In this document: positions 26,454-36,452 of the stretch, piece by piece
Layout of the letters: each line of letters opens with the position of its first letter
Position numbering within the stretch: the first letter of the stretch is position 1
Assembly: GCA_964496505.1 (NCBI GenBank)
Contig: CAZBZV010000014.1
Span: 1-64,000 of the forward strand
Direction of reading: 5' to 3'
Length of the DNA: 64,000 nt
Origin: JAABVY01 sp964496505
Lineage (GTDB): Bacteria; Zixibacteria; MSB-5A5; JAABVY01
Position numbers and translations under genes: made by a program
Notes under the pieces: generated by a model
Database searches by the model: none
What the model was told of the DNA's origin: nothing
Seen by the model: only the letters and a program-made list of their open reading frames with translations

Positions 26454-26977
26454 ATTGTCCTCCTTGTATGATGTTATCGGATTTTTATAATTATAGATTA
26501 TTTTAGTCCACAATGCAAACGCTAACTCAGAATCATTTTTGGAAATCGTGCAAGGCCCGTCAAAGGCTGGATTTACAATCGCTGCACTCTCTCAGAATGA
26601 TAGTATAAAAGATCTTTTCAGCAAAATCGGGAGCTTATAAACGATCCCTTTAAATTGGGATTCTCCTTATTTATGAACCCAATCTAAAGGGCTTGTTGAA
26701 AAAGTTGCCAAAATAGAAAAAAACGAGCCACGTCATTCCGAGGAAGTCCCGCCGAAGGCGTGGACTGACGTGGGAATCTACGCGGTTGCCTCAAGAAGAA
26801 ATGCGGAGATCGCCACGTCGCTTTGCTCCTCGCGATGACAAATATCGATGCATTCAGGGTTTATCAACACCTCCTCAAGATTGGAGCACCCAATTATTAC
26901 TAAGGCCATTAGAATATGGGAATAAGCTTGCTATATCGGTATAATGATATAAATTACATATAAAATTGGGAGGTTTA
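26454..26977. other. Gene-free interval with repeats
   Basis: 524 bases. It holds a relic of family A (CTCTCAGAATGATAG near 26590-26610), an imperfect inverted repeat CCTTTAAATTGGG (26647-26659) with CCCAATCTAAAGG (26678-26690), the large family B repeat at 26730-26841, and an isolated TATAAT at 26940-26945 without a clear -35, probably serving the next gene. Confidence 0.6.
26730..26841. repeat. Inverted repeat, family B
   Basis: Left end ACGTCATTCCGAGGAAGT, right end GCTCCTCGCGATGACA, so the ends are inverted copies of a TGTCAT-CGAGGA core. One copy seen here. Its ends are loosely related to those of family A (TGTCATTCTGAG). Confidence 0.65.
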
Positions 26978-27505
26978 ATGAAATTCAGATTACTTGCCAT
27001 ATTATCTTTGATCTTTCTGCTTGCAATGCCGCTTTCCGCCCAGAAGAATCATTATCGTAAGGCCGATCATGGCTTACAGATGGTTTATAAACACATAACA
27101 GGAACATCTCTAAAGGATGCTATTGACAGCCTGCTGATAGAGGAGTACGGCGCTCTGCCGGATAGTGCGGCTGTATCAAAAGATATAACTCAACAGAAAG
27201 GGTGTGGCGGTCGCAAATCCACGAATCCAAACATTGCCTATATTCCCAATGATTCAGTTACTCCCCCTCCAGTATCATTGGACGAAATAGTCGTGTTTGA
27301 TGGCAGAGGTGATCTAAAAAATCTATCGCCAGTAAGGATTGGATTTTCGGGAGATGATGACTTGCTTAAGCCGTTTGTTCTTGAAATGAAAAGGATATCA
27401 AGCACAAGGATATCAGCAACCATTGAATTAAAGGTGTTACCTCAACTTTGTCAGCTAAAAGGCCTTCATTTTGTAAAGCCCGCCCCACGAGCAGTCCATG
27501 AATAA
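26978..27505 (+). CDS. Small secreted protein, function unknown
   Basis: 175 aa from the ATG at 26978, preceded by GGGAGG. Signal peptide about 1-21 (ending PLSAQ). Mature part has a short Cys/Gly segment (KGCGGRKS) and a Pro-rich linker (SVTPPPVS) before a C-terminal beta-type region. I recognise no family. Base composition is like its neighbours. Flanked by repeats on the left and a convergent small membrane-protein gene on the right. Confidence 0.7.
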   Translation: MKFRLLAILSLIFLLAMPLSAQKNHYRKADHGLQMVYKHITGTSLKDAIDSLLIEEYGALPDSAAVSKDITQQKGCGGRKSTNPNIAYIPNDSVTPPPVSLDEIVVFDGRGDLKNLSPVRIGFSGDDDLLKPFVLEMKRISSTRISATIELKVLPQLCQLKGLHFVKPAPRAVHE

Positions 27506-27540
27506 AAAAGCGATGAACCATTCAAGTTGATTCATCGCTT
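27504..27540 (-). terminator. Terminator for the 27626-27847 gene
   Basis: AAGCGATGAA (27508-27517) pairs perfectly with TTCATCGCTT (27531-27540). The T run (TTTTTT) follows only when read on the minus strand. Confidence 0.75.
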
Positions 27541-27625
27541 ACTTCGATCCAACGGATCTACATCGGGTTTCTTCTATCAAAGCTCTCTCCTTCCTGAGTG
27601 GGGATTTTTGATTCTCATCAAAACA

Positions 27626-27847
27626 TCACAGCCTCTGATAATAGAAATCACCGCGCAAATATCTGTTCACCGTCGAGCCGGTCAGGTAGACCAGAAGCCC
27701 GCCGAAGAGCCATGCCGAGCCGACCGCAACCGAGGCGCCCGAGGCCAGGCTGACCGCTCCGATCACGAAGCCCACCGCCCCGAGGACCATCAACGCCAGG
27801 CTTGCCGACCTTAACGGATGGTGCAAAATCCAATCGAATATACGCAT
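27626..27847 (-). CDS. Small two-span membrane protein
   Basis: 73 aa with two hydrophobic segments (about 14-35 and 38-58) separated by a short Ala/Ser turn, and basic flanks. A purine-rich AAAGGCGG lies upstream of the ATG, and a minus-strand terminator lies 86 bases downstream. No known family recognised. Confidence 0.65.
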   Translation of the reverse strand: MRIFDWILHHPLRSASLALMVLGAVGFVIGAVSLASGASVAVGSAWLFGGLLVYLTGSTVNRYLRGDFYYQRL

Positions 27848-28039
27848 TTTTAACCGCCTTTTTTGAATGTTATAAGTTAATGTCGCCTTGTATCTTACCT
27901 TTTCAATGCCCCCGTTTTATCCTATCTGATTAGTATTACGAAAGCTGATCGATTTTGTTACATTTTTCGGAGGGGGCTGTGATGATTTTTTATGTCTATC
28001 GCTCGTGCGAAAAGTATGTTTCCGTGCTCCTTGAGCTGG

Positions 28040-28116
28040 GTGGCCTGCCCAAATTAATTTGGGCAGGTGCATAATAGATAGAAAAGCACGCCCAAAGCCA
28101 GTTTGGGCGTGCCACC
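28040..28116. repeat. Double palindrome, family E
   Basis: CCTGCCCAAATTAATTTGGGCAGG core (two 12-base arms) at 28044-28067 and GCACGCCCAAA/TTTGGGCGTGC at 28086-28112. The two palindromes share CGCCCAAA/TTTGGGCG-type arms. A further half-copy (CGCCCAAAAGCGAGTTT) is near 28150. Confidence 0.8.
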
Positions 28117-28183
28117 CTGTCGTTTGTGGCAGATGGTTGATTCAAGGAAACGCCCAAAAGCGAGTTTACCGGCGACAGTTAGC

Positions 28184-28237
28184 GGCGGCAGGAATCCTTT
28201 CCTGCCGCGATTGCTGTCAGGAAGGGATTCCTGACAG
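28184..28237. repeat. Double palindrome, family F
   Basis: GCGGCAGGAATC paired with a matching TTTCCTGCCGC arm, then GCTGTCAGGAA paired with TTCCTGACAGC. A related pair in the opposite order lies at 32192-32250. Confidence 0.8.
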
Positions 28238-28331
28238 CGCGTGAAAAATAGAAGCTCAAATGTTGCAGACATTTGACAAGCTCAGTTTTTTTCAACACAA
28301 TCTCAGAATAAACGTCTATATTGTAGCATAA

Positions 28332-28395
28332 GTGCGCGGCGTACATCCTCGTACGCCGCGTCTGACCCGGGCGCACCAGGAGGTACGCCCGGCAC
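28332..28395. repeat. Intergenic palindromic repeat, family D
   Basis: GCGGCGTAC/GTACGCCGC hairpin followed by CCCGGGCGCACCAGGAGGT and ACGCCCGGCAC. Closest relative at 25559-25618. Confidence 0.78.
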
Positions 28396-28412
28396 GAACA
28401 AATTAGGCTTTT

Positions 28413-30455
28413 ATGATTAGATACGCAGTATACATATTAACAGCACTGATATTATCTATTACCGCCGCTGATGCCCGGACACTCAAACCCGGTTCCGACG
28501 AACATGATGATTACCTCAGGGCTCGCGAGCATTATGAAAGGGGCGAATATGAGGAGGCGCGCGATATTCTCTACGGCATGTTGCGCTATTACGACGACGA
28601 TCCGAATCTGAACTATATACTGGGTATGAGCTTCGAAGGCCTGGGCGGGACACATTATCGCAACTACGCACGCAAATATCTCAAGCAGGCGGTACGTCTG
28701 GAGCCGGACTCGCTCGACTGGAGATACGATCTGGGGCTATTGCAGATAGAATCAGATATGGATGAGGCCTCCTATGACCAGTTTCAGGAAATAATCAAAA
28801 GGGATTCGAGCTATATACGCGCCTACTATCATGTCATGGATTTATGCATAGAACGCTTCTGCCATAACGGCAACCGCTCCAAACTGGCCGAGGGATACCG
28901 AACTGCGCTTGTCTCGCAGAGCCGTTTTCCTGAGGATAATGTCATCGCCTATAAAAAGGCGCTTATCTCGATGCTTTTCAAGTCTTATAACGAAGCCGCC
29001 AAAATTGTCTCGCAAATATACAGGCCGGATACTCTGAAAACCGAGATAACGCTTCTGAATGCTTATCTTAAATACCAACTGCGTGATTTCGATCAGAGCT
29101 ATCGGCTGTTCAAAAACGCGCTGTCCAAGGTTCCTGAGAAAGACAAGGAAGGTTATTTCGATATCACTCTGCTTCTGTCAAGACAGCAAACCAGAGAGTA
29201 TGAAGCGTTGAGCGAAGTAGAACAGAAGGAATTCGAGGACAGATTCTGGAATGGTCTCGATCCCGATCTCACTACAGAAGTAAATGAGAAGATCGTCGAA
29301 CATTTCGCGCGTGTGTACTATGCCGATCTGATGTTCTCGCGTCCGCATGCGGATGTGCGCGGCTGGGAGATGGATCAGGGCAAGCTTTATATTCGTTACG
29401 GCCCGCCGGCTTCAGCTAAATGGTTTCTCCCTGAGGATAATGATGCTATGCTAAACTGCCGCTGGAGCTGGGTGTACTATTTCGACGGCCGTCCGGTTGA
29501 GCTGGATTTTTTGAATATGTTCGGCGAGGATAATTATCAACTGGCGCCCCTGAATTACGGCGGGGATGTGAAAATTGCCGATGATCTGGTTAATGAAATT
29601 CCCAATGCGGTGACATTTGCCGAAACCCAAAGCCTGATTAATTCAATCTTCTCATATTTCATCTACAAAGGTCCCGAGGGTGAGGCGATGCTCGATCTGT
29701 TCGTGGCGACACCATACGATCAGTTCACCTATGAACCTGTCGAGGGGCATGCGGTCTGCTCGGTAGAATACCGAACTGCGCTTATGGATTTGGATGACAG
29801 TATTCTGGCCCGGAAAAAGGACGAACAGCAAATCGTTATCTCTCCAACACTTTCTAAAAATCCAGACTTCTACAATTTTGCGACTATCTCGATGGAATCG
29901 CCCTCCGACAGCCTTCGGGTAGCTTGCGCAATCGAGCAAAAATCCGCACAGCGTGTGAATGTTTACGAGAGGCCGTTACGTGTATATGATTTCTCGGACA
30001 GCGGATTCCACATGTCCAGCCTGATTTTAGCCTCGAAAGTTGAGGAGAAGGAAAAGGACTCTCCCTTCAACAGGCGTGACATCAAGCTGATTCCCAATTT
30101 CACGAACACATACAGGACAGATGATACATTGATCATCTATTATGAAATATACGACCTGCCTACCAATATCCGCAACCGAACTCACTATCGAATGAGCTAT
30201 ACTATTCAGGAGCAGGATATCCCCCGTAATATCTTTGGCATGATCGCAAGCGCCTTGTCCAGCGGTCAAAAAACCGGGATCACGCATACTGCAGACAGGG
30301 GTGATATCCGCACAGAAAGGTTTGAGCCCCTGAAGATCGATATTTCTTCGCTCGATCCGGGCCTGTATGAATTCACGATTACAATCGAGGAATTTGTCTG
30401 GGGCAAGACCCTCACCCGCAAGGCACGCTTCAGCGTGGTAGAAGAATCCCGTTAA
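28413..30455 (+). CDS. GWxTD-domain secreted protein with TPR repeats
   Basis: 680 aa, signal peptide about 1-21. TPR-like repeats occupy about 30-250 (EHYERGEYEEARDIL, NLNYILGMSFEGLGG). The GWxTD domain follows, with GWEMDQGKLYIRYGPP from Gly317; the usual GWxTD reads GWEMD here. The last third is beta-rich with repeated LRVYDFSDS/MSSLILA-type segments, as in other members. The family is common in FCB bacteria, mostly of unknown function. Likely periplasmic or outer-membrane associated. Confidence 0.88.
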   Translation: MIRYAVYILTALILSITAADARTLKPGSDEHDDYLRAREHYERGEYEEARDILYGMLRYYDDDPNLNYILGMSFEGLGGTHYRNYARKYLKQAVRLEPDSLDWRYDLGLLQIESDMDEASYDQFQEIIKRDSSYIRAYYHVMDLCIERFCHNGNRSKLAEGYRTALVSQSRFPEDNVIAYKKALISMLFKSYNEAAKIVSQIYRPDTLKTEITLLNAYLKYQLRDFDQSYRLFKNALSKVPEKDKEGYFDITLLLSRQQTREYEALSEVEQKEFEDRFWNGLDPDLTTEVNEKIVEHFARVYYADLMFSRPHADVRGWEMDQGKLYIRYGPPASAKWFLPEDNDAMLNCRWSWVYYFDGRPVELDFLNMFGEDNYQLAPLNYGGDVKIADDLVNEIPNAVTFAETQSLINSIFSYFIYKGPEGEAMLDLFVATPYDQFTYEPVEGHAVCSVEYRTALMDLDDSILARKKDEQQIVISPTLSKNPDFYNFATISMESPSDSLRVACAIEQKSAQRVNVYERPLRVYDFSDSGFHMSSLILASKVEEKEKDSPFNRRDIKLIPNFTNTYRTDDTLIIYYEIYDLPTNIRNRTHYRMSYTIQEQDIPRNIFGMIASALSSGQKTGITHTADRGDIRTERFEPLKIDISSLDPGLYEFTITIEEFVWGKTLTRKARFSVVEESR

Positions 30456-30538
30456 GATCGTCCCCTTTCATCCATCTTGACAAATCCCTGATATGGGCGT
30501 ATTTTGAGCGAAATCCAAAATCATGGAAGGAGAATAAG

Positions 30539-31393
30539 ATGGTCATACAAAAGGTTGGCATTGTAGGATTCGGCCAGATGGGCACCGGGATTGCCCAGGT
30601 CGCGGCCTCGGCAGGTTATAATATTCTGGCGAGGGATGTGGACAGCAGTTATCTCGACAAAGGTATCGCCAGAATTACCAAAAATCTCGATAAGGCCATA
30701 GAAAAGGGGAAGATCACCGAAGACGACAAGTCCAAGGTTCTCGGAAATATCAAGACAACAACACATCTGGAGGAATTCAAGGATCGCGATTTGATGATCG
30801 AGGCGGTGGTCGAGAATATGGATGAGAAAATCAAGGTATTTCAGGAGCTTGATAATATCGTGCAAGAGGACGCTATTTTCGCCTCCAACACCTCATCACT
30901 ATCCGTAACGGATATTGCGGCGCGTACGACCCGGCCCGAGCAGTTCATGGGCCTGCACTTTTTCAATCCCGTTCATATTATGAAGCTGGTTGAGGTGGTA
31001 AAGACTATCGCAACCTCGGAGAACACATTCAAAAACGGCAAAGAGTTCGCGGAATCGGTCGGCAAGACCTCGGTAACATGCGGGGACCGCCCCGGCTTCG
31101 TGGTCAACCGTCTGCTGGTGCCCTATCTTCTGGATGCCGTGCGCATTCTCGAAGACGGTACCGCCAGCAGAGAGGATATCGATAACGGTATGATGCTGGG
31201 ATGCGGACATCCCATGGGACCGCTGACATTGATAGATTTTATCGGACTGGATACGATTCTGTATATCGGCGACATTATGTTCGAGGAATTCAAGGGCTCA
31301 CATTTCGCCGCGCCGCCGCTTCTAAGACGTATGGTGAATATGGGCTATCTTGGCAAGAAGAGCGGAAGAGGATTTTACGATTATACAAAGTGA
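30539..31393 (+). CDS. 3-hydroxybutyryl-CoA / 3-hydroxyacyl-CoA dehydrogenase
   Basis: 284 aa, the length of short Hbd-type enzymes. NAD-binding motif GFGQMG (10-15) with Asp near 33, catalytic His140 in GLHFFNPVH and Glu152, and the C-terminal dimerisation domain (GDRPGFVVNRLLVPYL, GPLTLIDFIGLD). It oxidises 3-hydroxyacyl-CoA with NAD+, or the reverse in butyrate formation. AAGGAG lies ahead of the ATG. The hydratase gene follows by six bases, so they act in sequence. Confidence 0.95.
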   Translation: MVIQKVGIVGFGQMGTGIAQVAASAGYNILARDVDSSYLDKGIARITKNLDKAIEKGKITEDDKSKVLGNIKTTTHLEEFKDRDLMIEAVVENMDEKIKVFQELDNIVQEDAIFASNTSSLSVTDIAARTTRPEQFMGLHFFNPVHIMKLVEVVKTIATSENTFKNGKEFAESVGKTSVTCGDRPGFVVNRLLVPYLLDAVRILEDGTASREDIDNGMMLGCGHPMGPLTLIDFIGLDTILYIGDIMFEEFKGSHFAAPPLLRRMVNMGYLGKKSGRGFYDYTK

Positions 31394-31399
31394 GGGAAG

Positions 31400-32179
31400 A
31401 TGGATTACAATAATATTTTAGTGGAAAAGGAAGATCATCTGGCGGTAATAACTATCAACCGTCCCAAAGCATTGAATGCATTAAACGATGAAACCCTGAC
31501 CGAAATCGACAGGGCCTTTACCGAATTAATGGAGGACGGCCAGACCCGTGTGGTGATTTTCACCGGCGCTGAGAAGGCTTTTGTTGCCGGGGCAGATATC
31601 AAGGAATTGATGGAGGCTGACGGCGAGAAGGCCAAGGTTATATCTTCCAAGGGTAATACTTTGTTTCGGATGATCGAAAGCTCCGACCTTGTTTCAATTG
31701 CCGCGGTAAATGGTTTCGCGTTAGGTGGTGGATGTGAGCTGGCTATGGCCTGCGATATCAGGATTGCCTCAGAAAAAGCCAAACTGGGACAACCCGAAGT
31801 CAACCTGGGACTGATTCCCGGATACGGCGGCACCCAAAGGCTTACCCGTCTGGTGGGCAAAGGCAAGGCCAAGGAGCTGATTTTCACGGCTGATATGGTT
31901 GATGCCAAGGATGCCCTGAAGATGGGTTTGGTCGAGAAGGTTGTTGATCCGGATAAGCTGATGGAGAAGGCCAAAAAGATGGCTAACAAGATTATCTCCA
32001 AGGGACCTGTTGCGGTAAAGCTGGCCAAGCAGGCGATCAATTTCGGCTCCGAGACCAGCCTTCCCGATGGCATAGCCTTCGAAATCGAAAAATTCGGACA
32101 GGCCTGTGAAACCGAGGACAAGAACGAGGGCACCAAAGCCTTCCTGGAAAAACGCAATCCTGAATTCAAGGCTAAATAA
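31400..32179 (+). CDS. Enoyl-CoA hydratase (crotonase family)
   Basis: 259 aa. Catalytic Glu113 (GGGCELAMACD) and Glu133 (GQPEVNLGLIPGYGG) are in place, as is the oxyanion-hole region (AGADIKEL). It hydrates trans-2-enoyl-CoA to 3-hydroxyacyl-CoA. With the dehydrogenase upstream it forms a two-step module of beta-oxidation or butyryl-CoA metabolism; no thiolase or acyl-CoA dehydrogenase is in the window. Confidence 0.95.
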   Translation: MDYNNILVEKEDHLAVITINRPKALNALNDETLTEIDRAFTELMEDGQTRVVIFTGAEKAFVAGADIKELMEADGEKAKVISSKGNTLFRMIESSDLVSIAAVNGFALGGGCELAMACDIRIASEKAKLGQPEVNLGLIPGYGGTQRLTRLVGKGKAKELIFTADMVDAKDALKMGLVEKVVDPDKLMEKAKKMANKIISKGPVAVKLAKQAINFGSETSLPDGIAFEIEKFGQACETEDKNEGTKAFLEKRNPEFKAK

Positions 32180-32191
32180 TATATTATAATT

Positions 32192-32250
32192 TATATGCGG
32201 TCAGGAATCCCTTCCTGACCGCATATAACCTGCAGGAAAGGATTCCTGCC
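32192..32250. repeat. Double palindrome, family F
   Basis: TATATGCGGTCAGGAA paired with TTCCTGACCGCATATA, then CAGGAA/TTCCTG. Could also terminate the dehydrogenase/hydratase operon, but no T run follows. Confidence 0.8.
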
Positions 32251-32377
32251 GGCGCACAAAAACACTAATACATTTATCATTCCAATCTTAGTCATTCTCA
32301 GCAATACTAAAAATTCCGGTTGAAAAACGGAATCAAATTGCTATTTTGTGGAATTGTCATAATCAGGAGAATTCAAA

Positions 32378-32692
32378 ATGATATTATCCACAACACCCGC
32401 ACTCGAAGGTAAAACAATCGAAGAATATATGGGTATCGTAACCGGCGAGGCCATCCTGGGCGCCAACATAGTCCGTGACATTTTCGCCTCCATCACAGAT
32501 ATAGTGGGCGGAAGATCGGGCAAGTATGAGAAGGAACTTGCCAAAGCTCGTCAGATAGCATTAAAGGAGATGTCCGAGGAGGCCAAAAGCATCGGGGGTA
32601 ATGCTGTGGTCGGAGTTGATCTCGATTATGAGGTTATTCGCGACGGTATGCTCATGGTTTCGGCTTCGGGAACGGCCGTGAAAATTCGCTAA
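32378..32692 (+). CDS. YbjQ/UPF0145 family protein
   Basis: 104 aa. Typical features are TTPALEGKTIEEYMGIVTGEAI at the N-terminus, the GGRSGKYEKEL segment and AKSIGGNAVVGVDLDYEVI. The family forms a pentameric ring of unknown function, sometimes described as heavy-metal binding. AGGAG lies 9-10 bases upstream of the ATG. No operon partner. Confidence 0.93.
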   Translation: MILSTTPALEGKTIEEYMGIVTGEAILGANIVRDIFASITDIVGGRSGKYEKELAKARQIALKEMSEEAKSIGGNAVVGVDLDYEVIRDGMLMVSASGTAVKIR

Positions 32693-32771
32693 ACCGGATA
32701 GAACGGCAACTGCCCGCGAAACGTTATACCTGTAGCACAGTTTAAGTTTATGGAACCTACATGGAGTAAAA

Positions 32772-35700
32772 ATGAAATATAAAATCCCATTGCTCGTTTG
32801 CTTCGTTTTTTTGTTATCCATTCTTTCAGTCAAGCTTCTGCAAGCTTCAAAAATTCATCCCGCACTCGAGCAGCAGATTGCCCAAAGTCATAATGAATAT
32901 CAGAATGTGGTCATCCGGCTGGATGACAGGCTTGACAAACAGAGTTTAAATCAGAAGCTGTCACTGGCATCTTACACGCGCCAGGCGGCACATGCAAAGG
33001 CGGTAGCCGCTCTCAAGTCGCATGCCGACAGAACACAGAGCGACATTCTTCAATTTCTCGAAAAGGAGCAGGATAACGGCAATGTTCTCGCATTTAAGAG
33101 CTACTGGATCGATAATCTGATCTGGGCCAGTATCAGATCTGATTTTCTGGAAACGTTCGAGCAATTCGATGAAATAGATTTAATATATCCCGAGATCAAG
33201 GTCTCGATTATAGAGCCCGTAACCCGGGCATCACCTGTCTCACCCGGTCAGGTTGGAGTAACCGAGGAGCTGGAGGCCATTGGAGCAGATAGCGCCTGGA
33301 AGCTGGGTTATACCGGTGAGGGTACTATTGTAGCAACTTTCGACACGGGAGTGGAAGGAAATCATCCCGCCTTAACAGAAAACTACCGGGGCACTAATGG
33401 CTTTTCCTACGAGCAGTGCTGGTTTGATCCGATAGATAACGACACCTTTCCCCACATATTCGGTCAAATCGGTCAAATTCCGCGCAGAGCTCATGGCACC
33501 GCAACCATGGGCATTATTGTGGGAAAGGATGATGTCAACGGCGATACTACGGGTGTGGCTTTTGGCGCACAGTGGATTTCAGCCGGTGTCATCGATATCC
33601 CTAACGATCAGGCTAACCAGCAGTTTTATTTGCTCGATGCATTTCAATGGGCCGCGGATCCGGATGGCGATCCGAATACGGTTTCCGACGTGCCCGATGT
33701 CCTCTCGAATTCGTGGGGCTATCCGAATACCGGGATCGGCTGTTCGGACCTGTTTTACGGAGTGATCGATAATCTTGAGGCGCTGGGTGTGGTGGTGATG
33801 TTTTCGGCTGGAAATTTTGGTTCCAACTACCGCACGCTTGCAAATCCGGCAAACCGCGCGACTACAGCCTATAATTCTTTTGCAGTGGGAATGATTGGCA
33901 GCAGTTATGACGATATCACTGTCGATAACACCTCCTCTCGCGGGCCTTCGAACTGCAATCCTGAGATAATTAAACCCAATGTTGTTGCTCCGGGAAGAAG
34001 TGTAACTACTATCGCGCCGGAAGAATTGTATCCGGGAGGCATCGTTACGAACTTTACCGGGACATCGTTTTCATGTCCCTACGCAGCCGGCGCAGCGCTG
34101 ATATTGCGCCAGGCAAATCCCAACGCTCCGGTTGATTCGATAAAGAAAGCTTTGATGTTGTCTGCCATTGATATCGATGAGCCCGGTCCGGATTCGGCCG
34201 CCGGATACGGTTTCATAAATATACCTGCGGCGCTGGAAATGCTGATGCCTGTCAGTGAGCCGAATATCGAACTGCAATCTGTAACTTCGCCATCCATAAT
34301 TCCGGGACAGCAGGTTGAATTCTATGTCACGCTTCAAAACACGGGACTGGGCACTACCGGAATTACCGGGACTCTCCGATCCAGTAATAGCAGTATTTTC
34401 GTGACCGATTCGGTCGCTGATTTTGGCGATATTGCTCAGGACGCCTCGGCCAATAACATCTCTGATGAGTTTGAAATTTCTGTCTCATCATTGCTGGGTG
34501 AGGGAAGATATCCTCTTGATTTATATATAACTGATGGAAGCTCGTATTCAAAAGCCCTGAACGTTTTTATCGAGGTGGGTGAGAACCAACAAGAGCAGAC
34601 ATTCACCATTGATATCGGGGCATTTGATTTTACGATTTCAAACTATGGCATTTACGGTTTGGCTCCCGGTTCTGCCTACAATCAGGGGGGAGTCGGCTTT
34701 ATATTTCCCAACGACTTTGGAGTAAATTCAAGCCTTTACGAAATGGGTATTATGCTCGGAACTGATAAGGATCATATCTCTGACGGTATCGACAACATCG
34801 CTCATCTTCAGGACCGGGATTTCATTGTGGCTTCAGGCGGAAACTTCGAGATAACAGCACCATCAGTAGGCCCTGCCCAGAAAACCAGATCTGCGTTTAC
34901 CGACACAAATGCGGTTAATCCGCTTGGCATAAAAATCACGCAGGAAACTTATGCCTATGATACCGAAATCGATGATCATTTTATGATATTTGTATTTGCC
35001 CTCGAGAATATATCCGACAGCACGATTGAGGATATTTATGTCTCGCTTTATACTGACTGGGATTTATATACACCCCAGGGCGGGCTGGTGGATATGACCG
35101 CCTTTGATCGGCAAAATTCAATCGGATACATGTATGAAAATCTGGGCGATGATTACCGCGGTGTTGCGGTTTTAAACGATGAGGACATTACATCCTTCAA
35201 ATCAATAAACAGAGAGGATTATTACGGCACGACCGGCTTTTCCAACCAGGAGAAATGGGATTTTATGTCCCAGGGATTTGTAGATACAGCAAGTACGTTC
35301 TTTGGAGACTACTCCAGCATTACAAGCACCGGGCCGTTTACCATCGCTGCTGGAGAGATTGATACCGCCGCATTTGCGATTATCGCTTCCGCTAATGAAG
35401 CCGACCTTTTAACTCTTTATGCTCCCCAGGCAAAGGCGGAGTTTGCCGATTCTCTGCCGAGAGATGATGTACCTCCCGGTTTCACGGTCGATCTTTTTCT
35501 GAATCCGGTTCTGCCGTTTGAAATGGATATATATTCGCATCCCTCGGAGGATTTGTTGATTTCTCCCGAAGTTAGGATTACATCACCTTCGAATATCGAG
35601 CTTTTAAGTATGGAGGAGCTTGCCGGACATGATCTGGCAACCTATGTCGGAGATTATCGTATCACCGAATCCGGCTCCTACAGCCTTTCTATCTGTGGAA

Positions 35701-36440
35701 AAGATTTGTCCCACAACGATAACTGTGAGACAAGGGATTTTACCGCCGGGATAATATTGCCGGCAAAGAAAGCTGTAGTCAGGAGTTTTGCCGGAACTTA
35801 CGAAATAGAGATACCCTCGGGTGCGGTCAGCCGTGAAGGGCTTTTGCTTCTGGAGGAAAATGAAATCGAAAAGGAAAAATCGCATACTCTAAATCTCGGT
35901 CCCGACTTTGAAGCTCTAAAAGTATTAAATATGAGCTCCGGATTTAAGCTTGTGAACGGCGAAGCCGGGATAAAGATAGCTATGGATCGAATTGACCTGC
36001 ATGGCTATTCGGAAGAATCGCTGGTGTTGATAAGTACCGAGAATGGCACAAAAACAACGCTGGAATTCAATCCGGTTGACAATAGCGCAAATGGTTATAT
36101 CACGAGTTTTGGCGAGTATATCCTGGCTGCTCAAAAAGGCGCATCCCCCGGTCAGCTGCCCACCGCCTATGAGCTTCATCAAAATGTCCCCAATCCTTTT
36201 AATCCCCGCACACGGATATCATTCAGCCTGCCCGAAAATTCGCATGTAAATATAGAGATTTTCAATATTCTGGGACAGAAGGTGACGACTCTTGCTGATG
36301 ATGACTACGCAGCGGGAATTAATGATGTAATCTGGGATGGCAGGAATTCGAATGGGGAGAATGTCAGCACGGGAATATATTTTTATCGCCTGACCACGGA
36401 AAGATTCACACAAACAAAGCGGATGCTGCTGTTGAAATAA
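32772..36440 (+). CDS. Secreted S8 (subtilisin-family) protease with T9SS sorting domain
   Basis: 1222 aa. Signal peptide about 1-26, pro-region to about 150, then the S8 domain with Asp191 (ATFDTGVEGNHP), His241 (RAHGTATMG), oxyanion Asn348 (FSAGN) and Ser432 (GTSFSCPYAAGAA). A long beta-rich middle follows (about 490-1130). The final 80 or so residues (YELHQNVPNPFNP, FNILGQKVTTL, YFYRL, MLLLK) are a type A T9SS sorting domain. It should be exported through T9SS and act on the cell surface or outside. The PorV-like gene at 58789-59736 fits this. It precedes the HYR lipoprotein by 12 bases. Confidence 0.95.
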   Translation: MKYKIPLLVCFVFLLSILSVKLLQASKIHPALEQQIAQSHNEYQNVVIRLDDRLDKQSLNQKLSLASYTRQAAHAKAVAALKSHADRTQSDILQFLEKEQDNGNVLAFKSYWIDNLIWASIRSDFLETFEQFDEIDLIYPEIKVSIIEPVTRASPVSPGQVGVTEELEAIGADSAWKLGYTGEGTIVATFDTGVEGNHPALTENYRGTNGFSYEQCWFDPIDNDTFPHIFGQIGQIPRRAHGTATMGIIVGKDDVNGDTTGVAFGAQWISAGVIDIPNDQANQQFYLLDAFQWAADPDGDPNTVSDVPDVLSNSWGYPNTGIGCSDLFYGVIDNLEALGVVVMFSAGNFGSNYRTLANPANRATTAYNSFAVGMIGSSYDDITVDNTSSRGPSNCNPEIIKPNVVAPGRSVTTIAPEELYPGGIVTNFTGTSFSCPYAAGAALILRQANPNAPVDSIKKALMLSAIDIDEPGPDSAAGYGFINIPAALEMLMPVSEPNIELQSVTSPSIIPGQQVEFYVTLQNTGLGTTGITGTLRSSNSSIFVTDSVADFGDIAQDASANNISDEFEISVSSLLGEGRYPLDLYITDGSSYSKALNVFIEVGENQQEQTFTIDIGAFDFTISNYGIYGLAPGSAYNQGGVGFIFPNDFGVNSSLYEMGIMLGTDKDHISDGIDNIAHLQDRDFIVASGGNFEITAPSVGPAQKTRSAFTDTNAVNPLGIKITQETYAYDTEIDDHFMIFVFALENISDSTIEDIYVSLYTDWDLYTPQGGLVDMTAFDRQNSIGYMYENLGDDYRGVAVLNDEDITSFKSINREDYYGTTGFSNQEKWDFMSQGFVDTASTFFGDYSSITSTGPFTIAAGEIDTAAFAIIASANEADLLTLYAPQAKAEFADSLPRDDVPPGFTVDLFLNPVLPFEMDIYSHPSEDLLISPEVRITSPSNIELLSMEELAGHDLATYVGDYRITESGSYSLSICGKDLSHNDNCETRDFTAGIILPAKKAVVRSFAGTYEIEIPSGAVSREGLLLLEENEIEKEKSHTLNLGPDFEALKVLNMSSGFKLVNGEAGIKIAMDRIDLHGYSEESLVLISTENGTKTTLEFNPVDNSANGYITSFGEYILAAQKGASPGQLPTAYELHQNVPNPFNPRTRISFSLPENSHVNIEIFNILGQKVTTLADDDYAAGINDVIWDGRNSNGENVSTGIYFYRLTTERFTQTKRMLLLK

Positions 36441-36452
36441 GAGGGAGACCTG

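Larger units (their letters stand above)
27848..28412. other. Gene-free interval filled with palindromic repeats
   Basis: 565 bases holding three repeat clusters (28040-28116, 28184-28237, 28332-28395) of three different families. No convincing gene; a 30-codon ORF at 27982-28074 with GGAGG upstream runs into the first repeat and is listed among rejected items. Confidence 0.7.

Noticed and set aside
27982..28074. 30-codon ORF with GGAGG upstream
   Set aside because: Its second half is the palindromic repeat of family E, so chance reading is more likely.
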